Counted from the stretch's first letter, positions 1 to 12,381 are shown. The stretch: 64,000 nucleotides of DNA from Orientallactaga sibirica (GCA_036365145.1 JAEOAD010000001.1:99421501-99485500), one strand, 5' to 3'. Program-made: numbers and translations. The notes: generated by a model from the sequence alone, not told the origin.

Positions 1-639
1 TAAAACAATTATCAACACTAAAATATTTCAACAAAACAGCTTATGATTCCTTCCCTTCTTTTTGCTTCTCTAACTTTTGAGATAAAATCTAAAAGCCAGG
101 AAAGCATAGATGACATATTTCAAGCCTCAAAAGAAATGAACTTCCAATCATGATTATTATATTGAGTTTTCTCTTAAAATCAATGGGGAAAGATGGTTCT
201 TCTAAGATGATTACAAGTTAAAGCAATGAATGACAAAGTCAGCAATACAAATATATTTAAAGGAATTCTGCACACATATAAGGAGATGAGACCACCTAAT
301 CCACAAATGTTCAGGAAACAATTTTAAATGAAAGCTACAAAAGAGTTAAACATGTTTCAATAGCAAAGTAGCAAACCTCTAAGATGAATTATGAAGAGTA
401 AAAGTACAAATAATATTCCAGCCACCTGGAAAAAAATCCTGTAAGATTACAGCCATCTTACATACCTGCAATAATCAAATCAAATATAAAAACTCCAATG
501 ATAAAGTTCAGAGTAGCTAATTAGATTGAAATAACATGATCTCCCTGTTTGTGGTATATAAGGGACACATGGATGTACTTTTGAACATGGTAAACTATCA
601 CTATACAGACTGACATACCAAAAATAGGTACCAGAAACC
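1..639. other. AT-rich sequence, not assigned
   Basis: No convincing gene, SINE or microsatellite is visible. The stretch is A-rich on the plus strand and runs without a clear boundary into the old L1 3' end that follows. It could be the upstream part of that same L1, or unrelated unique DNA. The short reading frame on the minus strand at 521-706 has no recognisable motif and looks like chance. Confidence 0.4.
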
Positions 640-1893
640 AGTAAGCGGGTAAAAAGCTATAAGGGAGGGAAGAAAGGGAAGGACTTAAGTGTATGGTAAT
701 GCACATATGTAAGTAGAAGAACTGAGTACAGGGAGGGGAATGGCCTAAGCGAGGCCATGGGAAGAGAATGCATACAAAAAGGGCAGGGGGAGGGTCAATC
801 TAAACTCAAGATATTATCAATAAGACATATGGAAAATTACTTTTTTGAATAAGGGCACTTCTATAGACTGTTACTAGAAAATTCTCAGTACCTGGGATGG
901 AATACCTTCCAGTGAGTTGTTGGCCAAGGAGGTCCCGGTAGCCTCCAAAACATTAAGGATTTTGCCAAAATCCTTGGTTTCCCTAGAGAAACAGATAGTA
1001 AGACCCTATTGTTGAAGACATCTCATGCCTGAGAGGCAAGGTCACTGAGAAAGCAAGCTGGTGCTGAGCAGAAAACTTTCTCCCTGTAGACCAGCCAACT
1101 GAAAGCTGGAAAAACTGCACTGCACGTAGTGTATGGGAGACAGAAGCCATCAACAGTGAAAACAGCTTGGCCAGACAGGCCCAATGACTGAATGGGTGCA
1201 ATAGTGGCATGTCTACTCTTGGGGTAACCAACTGCTCCATAATTGGACTGAAGGCCCTCTCTACAGGAGGGAATACATACCTGGTACTGAAAAACCTAAG
1301 TAAAAGTCTATGGTAGGTGAGGTCATGAGCCTTGGGGGTATAAGCCTGCTCATGTCTGACTAAATGTATATATTATTCCCACCAAGCTGCCCTGGGGACA
1401 CTAATTAAATGTTCATGTTCACATATTAATGCTACTCTCACTTCTGGCTAGAGAAGCTTCTCTTTTCAGATGGCAATGACCACTGGGATGACCCAAAAGG
1501 CAACATAGTGCTGAGAAGAAGGGATGGAGGAGTGCCTAGCACTGAAACACCTCTGTCACACCCTCCAATGGCTCAGGGACCATTGCGGAAGAGGGGGCGG
1601 ATAGAATGGAAGAGCCAAAGGAAGGATATGACCTCTTACAATGCAACTGCCCAGACAGAAATTGGCCTCGATATCCATGATCTTGCAGTGCCTAGCAATA
1701 CCTTTGCAAGACCCTCAAAATAGAAGAGAAAGATGATGTCATCAAATTAGGAGAGAGACTAATGGAGAGAGGGAGGGGATATGATGGAGATTGGAGTTCT
1801 AAAGTGGAATGGGGTAGGGGAGGGAAATATCAGATGGGGTTTCTTTGGTATTTAAGATTAAAAGTCAATAAAAAATAATAATTAAAAAAAAAG
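640..1893 (+). mobile_element. Old L1 3'UTR (Lx-like lineage), plus strand
   Basis: Non-coding 3' end of an L1 ending in an AATAAA-containing A-rich tail near 1867-1893. The same sequence recurs in reverse at 28.64-29.89, 41.38-42.76 and 58.25-58.94 kb; for example, the block describing the 'ATGGAGGAGTGC' and 'AGAGAAGCTTCTCTTTTCAGATGG' type stretches is shared by all four. The 3'UTR type differs from that of L1-A to L1-E, so it is a separate, older L1 lineage. I assign Lx-like from memory of murid 3' ends. The upstream boundary is approximate. Confidence 0.65.
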
Positions 1894-1957
1894 AAAAAGA
1901 AAAAGAAAGAATTTATTAAATGTCCCAAGAGAAAGGAAGTAAAGCCAAATTTTTGTA

Positions 1958-2157
1958 TTATATTTATTTATTAATTTAATAGAGAGGTAGTTGTTGCAGA
2001 GGGAGAGTGAATGGGCATGCCAGAGCTTCCAGCCACTGCAAAGGCCACTGCATGCACCCCCTTGTGCATCTGGTTTACATGGGTCCTGGAGAATTGAACT
2101 GGAATCCTTTGGCTTTGCAAGCAAACACTTTAACCGCTAAGCCATCTCTCTCCAGCC
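1958..2157 (-). mobile_element. Dip-type tRNA-derived SINE, minus strand
   Basis: Read on the minus strand it starts with GGCTGGAGAGAGATGGCTTA (A-box region), then the B-box region, 'AGATGCACAAGGGGGTGCATGC', the 'CAGTGGCTGGAAGC' segment and a degenerate CT tail, and ends in TTTATTT-type repeats. This is the standard layout of the B2-superfamily element seen about 18 times in the window. Transcribed by RNA polymerase III when young; this copy is diverged. Confidence 0.8.
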
Positions 2158-2287
2158 AAGTCAAACTTTTCTAGCATTGTTGCAAGTCTATTTTTTTATT
2201 CTTTTTTTTAATATATATTTTTTATTTATATTATTCTGATTTTACATTCATAGTATTGGTTCCATTATCCTCCTCCCTGTCCTCCCA

Positions 2288-2451
2288 TTTTTTTTTTTTT
2301 TTTTTGGTTTTGCAAGGTAGGGTCTCACTCTGGTCCAGGTTGACCTGGAATTAACTATGTAGTCTCAGGGTGGCCTCGAACTCTCAGTGATCCTCCTACC
2401 TCTGCCTCCCGAGTGCTGGGACTAAAGGCATGCGCCACCACGCCCGGCTTG
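2288..2451 (-). mobile_element. B1 SINE inside L1-A 3'UTR, minus strand
   Basis: 7SL-derived SINE. On the minus strand it opens with GCCGGGCGTGGTGGCGCATG and ends in the 'GAGACCCTACCTTGCAAAACC' motif plus a poly-A of about 18. The 10-bp TSD TGTCCTCCCA is perfect at 2278-2287 and 2452-2461. The near-consensus sequence makes this one of the younger insertions here; it post-dates L1-A. Confidence 0.95.
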
Positions 2452-3903
2452 TGTCCTCCCACTTTCAAAGGGACCCTCATCAATGGGGAATGTGGGTCAT
2501 GCATTGTGAGGTTAGTCAAGAGTTCTGGGGGGTATGACCCAGTCTCTGTGCATAATGCCCCAACTTGTGACTCCAACAATCTTTCCGCCCCCTCTTCCGC
2601 GAGTTTCCCTGAGCCACTTTGGGGTCATTTTAGTTCTACTTCAGTGATGAGGTTTTGGGAGCCTCTGTGTCTCTGAATATCTGGTTTAGTTGGAGTTGGA
2701 TATTCTCTGTGTTTATCTCCTTCAGCCTTTTTCTGGTGTCAAGATCACCATGAATGTTGTATTCTTGCACTTCTCCTGCATTGTTCTATGGTTTCAGCTG
2801 GGGCCCTGGTGAGGTGTGGTTATCTGATCCTCCCTTCAGGTTCATTGTCCACCTAAAAAAAGATAAGCAAAATTCTCCAACGGAGAGAGAAGTTAGTACT
2901 AGATAGAAGGGATGACCATCTGTTTTGGAGGGAATTTTATATGTGTTGGCTCTCTTCTAGCCCATATTTGGTGGGATCTTGATCTTGGAGACTGAGCTCA
3001 TTTTTTGTACCTGGTTTTGACTTATTTCCCAGTTCCAGAAATGAGTTCCATTCCACTGAGTGGATCTATTAGCCAAATCAAGAGCAGTTGGTTACCCACC
3101 ATGGCTGTTTGCCACTACTGCACTTGTATGAGCATTATGTCAATTATTTTCTGCTGGGTATCTTAGACTGCAAGTTGTTTGGACCAATGTTGGACCTTTT
3201 CCCCCACTTGCTCATGTAGCACCCTCTGGTACTAGACTAGCTAACTGTCTGGGGACTGACCTTCTTCCATATTCTGGCCAGGTCTCTCTGTGTTTGGTCT
3301 CACACAAGTATACTGTCTTCGGCAGTAGGGTCTTACCATTAACCTTTGGTGGGTCACCAAGAACTCTGACAGAAGTCTGTCTTTTTTTGGAAACCTTGTA
3401 GGTGTTTCAGATCAACAGCTCATTGTGGAAGTTAACCCCGTGCTGGCATTGGGAGTTATAACTCTGCACCTAGGAAGGTGAGGGAGGAAAAAGATAGATA
3501 ACATAAAAGAGAAAGTGAGTATAGAGAGGAGAGGGGGAGAGAGAGAGAAGAGAAAGAGAAGCAGGACAAGATTAAACTTGGCCTTCATGATGCTCTCTCC
3601 AGGTTCCTGTGGTTCAGGGTGTTCCCTCTGCGGGCCTGCTGAAGGATCCGTGTTTTAGCCTGTTGTTCAGAGTAAAGGGTTTTATAGTATCTTTTCCTTT
3701 TGGGTCTCAATTTGTATCCCACCCCCTTGTCCTCCCTCCCACCTTCTCATTTCCTCCCACCTTTACCCTCCCTCCTTCCCACCCTCCCTCCTGTCTGGGC
3801 CTCAGAGTGTTTATTAGGTTTGGTCGCATGTCACGTGGATTCAGGCTAGGAGTGACAGATAAACAAGACCATGCGATGATTATCTTTTTGTGCTTGGGTG
3901 AGC

Positions 3904-6900
3904 TCACTGAGGATGATCTGTTCCATGTTTGACCATTTTTTTTTCAAATTTCCTTATTTCATCTTTCCTTACTGCTACATAGAATTCCATAGTATAGATA
4001 TACCACATCTTTGTTATCCATTCATCTAGTGATGGACACCTGGATTGATTCCAGCTCTTTGCTATTATGAATTGAGCAGCTATAAACATGGTTGAGCAAA
4101 TGTCTCTGATCCGAGGCTCGGAGCCTTTAGGGTAAATACCCAATAAGGGAATAACTGGATCCATTGGTAGGTCTATGGTCATCCTTTTCAGGAGTCTCCA
4201 TACAGCTGTCCATAGTGGTTGAACCATTTTACGTTCCCACCAGCAGTGAAAACTTGTTCCTATTTCTCCACAGCCTCGCCAGCATTTGTTTTCATTGTTT
4301 TTCTTAATATTAGCCATCCTTACTGGGGTAAGGTGGAATCTCATAGTTGTTTTAATTTGCATTTCCCTGATGATTAGGGATGTTGAACATTTTCTTAAAT
4401 GTGTGTTTGCTATTTGTATTTCTTCCTCTGGGAACTCCCTGTGCAGTTCTCTGCCCCACTTTGTGAGTGGGTTGTTTGGTGATTTATTGTTTAGGTTTTG
4501 GAGTTTTTTGTAGATTCTAGAAATTAGGCCTCTGTCATTTGTATAGCTGGTGAAAATTTTCTCCCATTCTGTGGGTAATCTTCTGGCTTTGGTTATAGTA
4601 TATTTGTCAGTGAAAAAGATTTTCAGCTTCATGAGATCCCAATGGTTGAGTGATTGTTTAATTTCCTGAGCTGCTGGGGTTTTGTTCAGGAAATCTTTTC
4701 CCACTCCTATATCATGGAAGGTTCCTCCTATTTTTTCTTCCAGTAGTCTTTAATCCATTTGGAATTAATTTTTGTTCATGGAGAGATGTGTGGGTCAAGT
4801 TTCATTTTCCTACATATGGTAGTCCAGTTTCTCCAGCAGCATTTGTTGAAGATGCTGTCTTTTCTCCATTTTGCATTGGTAGGGCCTTTGTCAAATATCA
4901 AGTAGCTGTAGTTACTTGACCCAAAGTCTGGATCTTCAATTCTGTTCCATTGGTCTATATTCCTGTTTTTATGCCAGTACCATGTTGTTTTTATTACAAT
5001 GGCTTTGTAGTATAGCTTTAGATCAGGTATGGTAATACCTCCAAAGGTGTTTCTTTTGCTGAGGATGAGCTTGTATAGCCAAGGTATTCTGCCTTTCCAT
5101 ATGAATTTTGAGATAGTATTTTTTTTTTTCTATCTCATTGAAGAAGGAAGTTGGGATTTTATTGGCATTGCATTGAATCTATAAAGTGCTTTTGGTAAAA
5201 TTGCCATTTTCGCAATGTTAATTATACCAATCCAGGAGCATGTGATGTCTTTCCATTTTTATAGAACCTCCTCAATTTCTTTTTTGAGAGTTTTTATGTT
5301 TTCATTGTATAGGTCTTTCACTTCCTTAGTTCATGTTATTCCAAGGTATTTTATTTTCTTTGTTGCAATTGAAAATGGGATGATGTTAGTTATTTCTTTT
5401 CCTGTCTCTTTGTCCTTTGCATACAGAAAGGCTACTGATTTCTGTGCATTGATTTTGTATCCTGCTACTTTGCTAAAGGTGCTAATCACCTCTAAGAGTT
5501 TTGAGATGGAAGTTCTCGGGTCACTTATGTATAGAATCATGTCATATGCAAATAGGGATAACTTAACTTCTTCCTTTCCAATTTGTATCCCTTTGATTTC
5601 TTTCTCCTGTCTTATTGCTTGAGCTAATACTTCTAGCACTATGTTGAAGAGCAGAGGTGAGAGTGGACACCCCTGCCTTGTTCCTGACCTCAATGGGAAT
5701 TCCTTCAGTCTCTCCACATTAAGAATTACTTGGGCTTTAGGTGCTTTATATATAGCCTTTATTATGTTGAGATATGGGCCATCTATGCCTATTCTCTCCA
5801 ATGTTTTGATCATGAAGTGATGTTGTATTTTGCCAAAGTCCTTTTCTGCATCTATCAAAATGATCATGTGGTTTTTGTGTTTCAGCTTGTTTATGTGGTG
5901 TATTACATTGACAGATTTCCATATGTTGAACCACCCCTGCATTCCAGGGATGAAGCCTACTTGATCAAGGTGGATAATGCTTTGGATGTACTGTCAAATT
6001 CGGTTTGCAAGAATTTTGTTCAGGATCTTTGTGTCTATATTCATCAGAGAAATGGACCTATAATTTTCCTTTCTTGTGGCATCCCTGCCTGGTTTTGGAA
6101 TTAGGGTAATACTAGCTTCATAAAAGGACTTAGGGATCTCTCCCTGTTCTCCTATTGTGTGGCATAGTTTGAGAAGAATTGGTTTCAGTTCTTCCATGAA
6201 GGTTTGGTAGAACTCCGCTGAGAAACCGTCTGGTCCTGGACTCTTCTTTTTGGGGAGGTATTTGATTACCTCTTCCATCTCGAAGGGTGTGATGGGTTTG
6301 TTTAAGAAATTAATCTGCTCTGGGCTTAGCTTTGGTAGGTGGTATGTGTCTAGGAATTCATCCATTTCCTTCATATTCTCCTGTTTTATGGAGTAGAGGT
6401 TTTTGAAATAAGTCCTAATAACTCTTCCTATTTCACTCATGTCTGTTGTGATCTCTCCCTTTTCATTTCTAATTTTGTTGATTTGAAGTGTTTCTTTTTT
6501 CTGCTTGATCAAATTGGCCAGGGGTGTATCAATCTTGTTAATTTTTCAAAGAACCAGCTCTTTGTTTCATCAGTTTTCTTAATTGTCCTCTTAGTTTCCA
6601 ATTCATTTATTTCTGCTCTGATCTTAATTATTTCTTTCCATGTGGAGCTTTTTGGGTTGGCTTCTTCTAACTTTTACAATGCCTTTAGGTGAATGGTTAG
6701 GTTATTGATTTGGGATCTCTCTGTTTTTGTTATGAGGGCATTTAGTGCTATTATTTTTCCCCTAAGGACTGCCTTCATGGTTTCCCACAAGTTTTGCTAT
6801 GATGTGTTCTCATTGTCTTTGAGTTCTAGAAATTTTGCAATTTCATTCTTTATTTCATCCACAACCCATTTATTGTTTAAAAGTGTGTTGTTCAATTTCC

Positions 6901-7009
6901 AGGAGGTAGAGGGATTCCTGGTGTACTTTTTGTTGTTGATTTCTAGCATTACAGCATTGTGGTCTGATATCATGCAAGAAATTACATCAATTTTCTTGAA
7001 AATATGGAG
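3904..7009 (-). pseudogene. L1-A ORF2 remnant (reverse transcriptase to C-terminus)
   Basis: ORF2 encodes the L1 endonuclease/reverse transcriptase. Here it is broken into frames at 5994-6512, 5331-5942 and 3904-4704. The first shows the conserved [15 protein letters not shown] and LIPKPGRD blocks. The second carries [32 protein letters not shown] and the catalytic box. The third is the C-terminal domain with the cysteine-bearing NKCWRGCGEIGTSFHCWW stretch and LLGIYP, ending at TDHPQ. The catalytic FADD box reads FAYD: codon 5544-5546 (plus ATA) gives Tyr for the first Asp. With the frame breaks this copy cannot be active. The endonuclease is missing by 5' truncation. Confidence 0.92.
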
Positions 7010-7030
7010 GCAAGTCTTAAATAGTATAGT

Positions 7031-7156
7031 AGTGGCTGGGAAGTTGGCTCAGTGCAGGAACTTGCTTACAATGCTGGCAGGCACAGGTTCAGTTCCTCAG
7101 CCACCCGTGTAAGGGTAGATAGATGTTCCATGCAGCATCAAGGGATCCTGACATAA

Positions 7157-7202
<46 letters not shown>
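7031..7202 (+). mobile_element. ID-like tRNA-derived SINE with (CA)n end
   Basis: GGCTGGGAAGTTGGCTCAGT followed by a B-box-like 'GGTTCAGTTCCTCAGCCACC' about 50 bases on resembles the ID/tRNA-Ala-type core of rodent SINEs. It ends in a (CA)n run at 7159-7202. It sits directly beside the 5' end of L1-A and just outside its TSD. Could instead be the left end of a composite with the B4 that follows. Confidence 0.6.
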
Positions 7203-7204
<2 letters not shown>

Positions 7205-7600
7205 CAGTAATATGCTATTGGAGACAGCTCACTTAGGAAAGTGCTTGCCATGCAAGCATGAGGACAGAGATTGATCCCCAGAACTCAAGTAAAACTTATA
7301 AGAAACTCAAAAGCCTTGTATGGTGACTTGCCCTTATAATCTCAGTGCTGGGCAAACAAGAATGACAGATCTTTGGAGTTCACCAGGTAATGAGTCTAAT
7401 TTGCATGGTGAGCTACTGGCCAAACAAATCCTGTCTCAAATAAAAAGTAAGTGGTTGTCTGAAAAATCACAATTGAGGTTGTCCTCTTGCCTCCACACAC
7501 ACTCATGTACATGCAATCAGTCTTGAATGTAAATGAATCTGAACACACTTAAACACTCACACACAAGCTCACATACATATACACACAGTAAAAAAAAAAA
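7203..7600 (+). mobile_element. B4-type composite SINE
   Basis: An ID-like half with GAGCATG and 'GATTGATCCCCAGAACTCA' is followed by a degraded B1-like half ending in CCTGTCTCAAA, then the 'GAGGTTGTCCTCTTGCCTCC' segment and a CA-rich end with a poly-A at 7590-7602. This ID+B1 dimer layout is that of B4 elements, known from mouse-related rodents. Diverged, so old. Confidence 0.7.
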
Positions 7601-7601
7601 A

Positions 7602-7761
7602 TACTGATAGAGTAGTATTTATGATCCATTTGTCAGATTAAATTAATCATCCATTCACTTACCACATGGGAAAGAAGCATGAAAATAGTTTCCTTCTAGA
7701 AGACTGGGCACATTAAGTTCATATCTGTTTCATTCTTAATAGCCCCCAAAATGTCCTAAAT
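7602..7761. other. Short unique spacer
   Basis: Unassigned AT-rich DNA between the B4 and the 5' TSD of L1-B; nothing recognised. Confidence 0.5.
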
Positions 7762-7772
7762 AAGTGAATTTA

Positions 7773-8491
7773 GGGGGACTTCTGGTAAAGATGCCATCCA
7801 ACTAACCATGCTTCAACTCCTGGCATAACACCAGGAAAGATCTGTGGGTTTTCAGGGTCAGCAAGTCCTAGCAGACCTCCAGTGGGAGGGCTTGGAGGAG
7901 CACAGTAAGGAATCTGCTGAGTCCCGTTTTCCGGTAGCCCACTAGACTGCCAGACACATCAAGCAGCCATCAAAGTTGCCCCACCCCAGTCCTGTGCTAC
8001 TTGCAGACTCCTTGGATCAGGACCAGGTGCCACTCACCTTTCCGCCTGTACAAACTGGCTGTCATTCCTCCCTCCCTCCCACAGCTTTCCTCCCTTGCTC
8101 CTCCCTTGCCCCCTTGCCACCAGGATCATACTATTCCATCCCCCTGCCTCCTCAATGGGTCTGTACCACCTGGTCCTCAGCATCCCATCTTCCCTGCCCG
8201 GCCACCTGCCTCCAAGACTGTGCAGTTTCCAGACTCCTCTCCCCAACCCACCACTGGGTTTCTGGTCACCACCAGGTGCCAACTCCTCCTGCCTGAGCAG
8301 ACAGGCCCCTTCCCATCAAAAGCTAATCTAGTCAAACATAAAAGGGAACAATCACTGAAGACACTTCAAGGGTAAACTACAGCTTCCTCCTGAATTAAAT
8401 AAGATTCCCACACTGTGATGGGCAGACCACAGTGCAAAGGAACACAAAACAGCAAATGGAAGGAACCTAAACAAGGTTGCCTGGTCCCACA
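7773..8491 (+). promoter_or_regulatory. L1-B 5'UTR (decayed internal promoter)
   Basis: About 720 bases between the L1 start and the ORF1 ATG. It is richer in C and G than its surroundings, with repeated CCTCC/CCCTT pyrimidine blocks at 8065-8260. In the family the 5'UTR carries an internal RNA polymerase II promoter. Apparent reading frames of 80-124 codons here are compositional artefacts. Promoter activity is inferred from position only. Confidence 0.6.
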
Positions 8492-8718
8492 ATGGAAGTC
8501 TCTGATCAAAACATAGAAGAGACAACAGAATCAGAACCCCAAAATGAAAACACAAAGTATGGGTCCCTGAGCAAACAATTGGCAGTACTTGCAGAAAATC
8601 AACAAAAGCCCCAAAATTGTGTGAATGCTCTCCTTGCTAGGTTGGACCTAATAGGAGGAAAAAAAAAAAAAAGAGCAGAGATACTTTATAAGAAACTTAA
8701 GTGATCTGAAGGAGAGCC

Positions 8719-8750
<32 letters not shown>

Positions 8751-9720
8751 AAGCTGGGCATGGTGGCACACACCTTTAAACCCAGCCCTCAGGAGGCAGA
8801 GGTAGAAGGATCACTGTGAGTTTGAGGCCACCTTGACACTACATAGTGACTTCCAGATCAGCCTGGGCCAGCTTGAGACCCTACCTCAAAAAAAAAAAAA
8901 AAAATGAAAAAAAAAAAAAGAGGACCAACCTGGATAAGCTCAATGAAGGCATAAATAAAAGCATGGATGAATTCCAAGAAACATTAAGAAAATCAGAAAC
9001 TGACCTGAAAAGGGATGGATATTATACAGAATAAGGCAATAAAAAAATACAAACCAAACTGAGCAAGTCTAAACCTCCATAGAAGTCCTCAAGAACAAGG
9101 TCAGTCATGTGGAGGACAGAATCTCAGAACTGGAACACAAGAAAGAAGAAACAGTTCATGAGTTTTTGTGAACAGAACATGACGGAACTGTGGGATGCCC
9201 TTAAATGTCCCAACATTCAGATCATGGGTATACCACAAGGGGAATAAATTCAGATCAACAGCATGGAGAATTTATTTAACATAATTATCAAAGAAAACTT
9301 TCCCACCCTCTCAAAAGAGTCCCATCAAGATAGAAGAAGCTAACAGAACTCCAAACAGACTGGACCAAAGGACAAATTATCCCAAGACATATTATCATTA
9401 AGGCTCTAAACAATAAAAACAAAGAGAAAATCTTTAAAGTAGCAAGAGAGAAACAACACATAACATATAAAGGGAACCCCATCAGAATTATCTCAAACTT
9501 CTCAATGGAAACATTGAAAGCCAGAAGGGCCAGGAATGGAACACTGAAAAGTATAAAAACCCAAACTACTGTACCAAACAAAAGTATTACTCATAATAGA
9601 TGGTGAAATAAAACTTTCTATGATAAAAGTCAGCTCTACAACTATATGAACACAAAGCCAAACCTACAGAGAGTACTTCAGGGAATTCTCCACACAGAAG
9701 AGTGAAACAACCAATCTCAA
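8492..9720 (+). pseudogene. L1-B ORF1 remnant (RNA-binding chaperone)
   Basis: ORF1 makes the trimeric nucleic-acid chaperone of the L1 particle. The ATG at 8492 begins MEVSDQNIEE and stays open to a stop at 8702. A (CAAAA)n run and a B1 then interrupt it. After 8925 coding-like sequence resumes: 'NIQIMGIPQGE' near 9210 marks the RNA-recognition domain, and a segment reading METLKARRARNGTLK near 9500 marks the C-terminal domain. Frameshifts and stops throughout. End position is by comparison with the family layout. Confidence 0.75.
8751..8924 (+). mobile_element. B1 SINE inside L1-B ORF1
   Basis: Begins GCTGGGCATGGTGGCACACA, contains GAGGCAGAGGTAGAAGGATC and CAGCCTGGGCCAGCTTGAGA, and ends in two poly-A runs. 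A (CAAAA)n stretch lies immediately upstream (8722-8750). It splits ORF1 and so post-dates L1-B. Confidence 0.9.
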
Positions 9721-10082
9721 GAGCTACAAGAAGACCACAATAACCAAACCTAGAGAAGGCTTAAAAAACTGAAAAGTCCAAAGAAAACACTAAACCTTAG
9801 AAAGTAAAACAATATGGCAGGCATTAAATCAAATCTCACAGTTATTAGCCTAAACATTAATGTCCTTAATGCACTCATCAAGAGACACAAGTTAACAGAG
9901 TGGATCATAAAAATGGACCCTCAATCTGCTGTCTTTAAGAAACTAACCTAACCACTAAAGACAGTCACATCCTCAGGGTGAAAGGGTGGAAAATGATATT
10001 CCAAGTGAATGGAAATAATAAACAGGCATTGCTATATGATAAAATAGACTTCAAGCCAAAAGTAATCAAAAAAGACAAATAA

Positions 10083-10267
10083 GGGGGCTGGGGAAATGGC
10101 TTAGCAATTAAAGCATTTGCCTGAGAAGACTAAGGAACCAAGTTAGATTCCCCAGGATGCATGTAAGCCAGATGCACAAGGGGGTACATGTGTTTGCAGT
10201 GGCTGGATTCCCTGGCATGCCCATTCTCTCTTTCTCTCTAGCTGCATCTTTCTCTCTCTCACTTACA

Positions 10268-10306
<39 letters not shown>

Positions 10307-10330
10307 GTAAATAAAATATTTTTTAAAAGG
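10083..10330 (+). mobile_element. Dip-type SINE inside L1-B ORF2
   Basis: GGCTGGGGAAATGGCTTAGC, then 'GCCAGATGCACAAGGGGGTA', 'GCAGTGGCTGG' and a CT tail, ending in an (AAAT)n tail at about 10268-10312. Flanking L1 sequence is repeated imperfectly (AAAGACAAATAAGG and AAAAGGCAAAGAAGG), a decayed TSD. It splits the endonuclease domain. Confidence 0.88.
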
Positions 10331-12380
10331 CAAAGAAGGCCACTTCTTACACATCAAGGGAATGATCCAACAAGAGGATATCACAATCATCAATCTTTAT
10401 GCACCAAACACAGGTGCACCACAATTCATAAAACAAAACCTACTTGACAACAAAACAGAAATAAACACCAAAATCATAATTGGGTACTTTAATACTCCAC
10501 CATCCTCAATAAATAGATCATCCAAACAGAAAATCAACAGGGAAGTAAGAGAGCTCAACAACATCCTAGATCAAGTATACCTAATGGACATCTACAGAGC
10601 ATGCTACCCAAAACTTATAGAATACACCTTCTTCTTAGCAGCCCATGGAACCTTCTCCAAAATTGATCACATACTTGGTCTGCCTCCATATATTTAAGAA
10701 AATTGACATAATTTCCTGCATGATATCATACCACAATGCTATAAAGTTAGCAATTAAAACAAGGGATGCACCAGGAACTCCATAAGTTCCTGGAGACTGT
10801 ACAACACACAATTAAACAATAAATGGGTAGTGGATGAAATAAAAAAGGAAATTGTAAAATTTCTAGAATTAAATGATATTGAGAACACATGTTACCAAAA
10901 CTTATGGGACACAATGAAGGCAATCCTTAGTGGAAAATTGATAGCAATAAATGCCTTCATAACAAAGACAGAGAGATCCCAAATCAATAACCTAACCATG
11001 CATCTAAAAGCACTGGAAAAATCAGAAGACTCCAACCCAAAAGGCTCCAAACAGAAAAAAAAAAAAATTATCAAGATCAGAGCAGATATTAATGAATTGG
11101 AAAGTAAGAAAACAATTAAGAAAATTGATGCAACAAAGAGCTGTACTTTGGAAAAATAAACAAGCTTGATATAGCCCTGGCCAATTTGATCATGCAAAAA
11201 AAGAGATGCTTAAAATTAACAAAATTAGAAATGAAAAAAAGTGAGATCACAACAGACATAAGTGAAATTGGAAGAATCATTAGGACTTACTTCCAAAACC
11301 TCTAATCCACAAAATGGGATAATCTCAAAGAAATGGAAAATTCCTGGACACATGCCACCTACCAAAACTAAACTCAAAGCAGAATCATCTCCTAAACAAA
11401 CCTACCACACTGGTTGAGATTAAAAGGTAATTAAAAACCTTCCCTCAAAGAAGAGTCAAGGACCAGATGGTTTCTTAGCTGAATTCTATCAAATCATCAT
11501 GGAAGAACTGAAACCAATTTTTCTCAAACTGTTTCCACATAATTGGAAAACATGAAAAGCCCCTCAACTCCTTTTTTGAAGCTAGTATTACCCTAATACC
11601 AAAACTCAACAAAAATGCAACAAGCAAAGAAAACTGTAGGTGTATATCCATGATGAAATAAGACACAAAGATCCTGAACAAAATCCTTGGAAAACAATTT
11701 CAACAATGCATCAAAACCATTATCAACTTTAATAAAGTAGGCTTTATCCAAGGAATGTAGGGTTAGTTAAAACATATAGAAATCTGTAAAGTAATACACC
11801 ACATAAATAAACTTAAACTCAAAAACCACATGATCATTTCTATATATGTAGAAAAGACTTTCAACAAAATACAACACCATTTCATAATGAAAACATTGGA
11901 GAGAACAGGCATGGGTGGTTTATATCTGAACATAATAAAAGCTATATGTAATGTACCTAAAACCCAAATAATACTTAATGGTGAAAGACTTAAGGTATTT
12001 CCACTGAGATCAGGAACAAGACAGGGGAGCCCACTCTCACCTCTACTTTTCAACATAGTACTAGAAGCCCTAGCCCAAGCAATATGACAGGAGAAAGAAA
12101 GAAAAGGGATACAAATTGGAAAAGAAGTCAAATTAGCCCTGTTTACAGAGAATATGATCCTATACATAAGTGACCCAAGAGCTTCCATCTCAAAACTCTT
12201 AAAGGTGAATAATTAATTCCTTTAGAAAAGTAGCAGGATACAAAACTAACACACAAAAATGAGTGGCCTATCTACATGCAAAGGACAAAGATACAAAGAA
12301 AGAAATTTGTGACACTCTCCCATTTTCAATAGCAAAAAAATAATAAAATACCTTAGAATAACACTAGCCAAGGATGTGAA

Positions 12381-12381
<1 letters not shown>

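Larger units (their letters stand above)
2190..7009 (-). mobile_element. L1-A: 5'-truncated L1, minus strand
   Basis: A single L1 insertion read from 7009 down to 2190: the end of the endonuclease domain, the rest of ORF2 (to about 3904) and a long 3'UTR of about 1.5 kb net of the SINE. The 8-bp TSD GCAAGTCT lies at 2182-2189 and 7010-7017, and the A-rich tail (T-rich on plus) abuts the left copy. A B1 is inserted in the 3'UTR at 2288-2451. The 3'UTR carries the polypurine block (C-rich on plus at about 3720-3800) typical of L1 3'UTRs. It is 5'-truncated, so has no ORF1 or promoter. Confidence 0.9.

Noticed and set aside
4286..7112. Plus-strand frames of 62-139 codons at 5215-5622, 5730-6104, 6483-6692 and 6693-7112
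   Set aside because: Antisense shadows of L1-A ORF2, which is on the minus strand.
7976..8375. Overlapping proline-rich frames of 78-124 codons
   Set aside because: They lie in the pyrimidine-rich 5'UTR of L1-B; open in three frames because of composition.
9288..12188. Minus-strand frames of 68-141 codons at 9288-9581, 10892-11197 and 11763-12188
   Set aside because: Antisense shadows of L1-B ORF1/ORF2.
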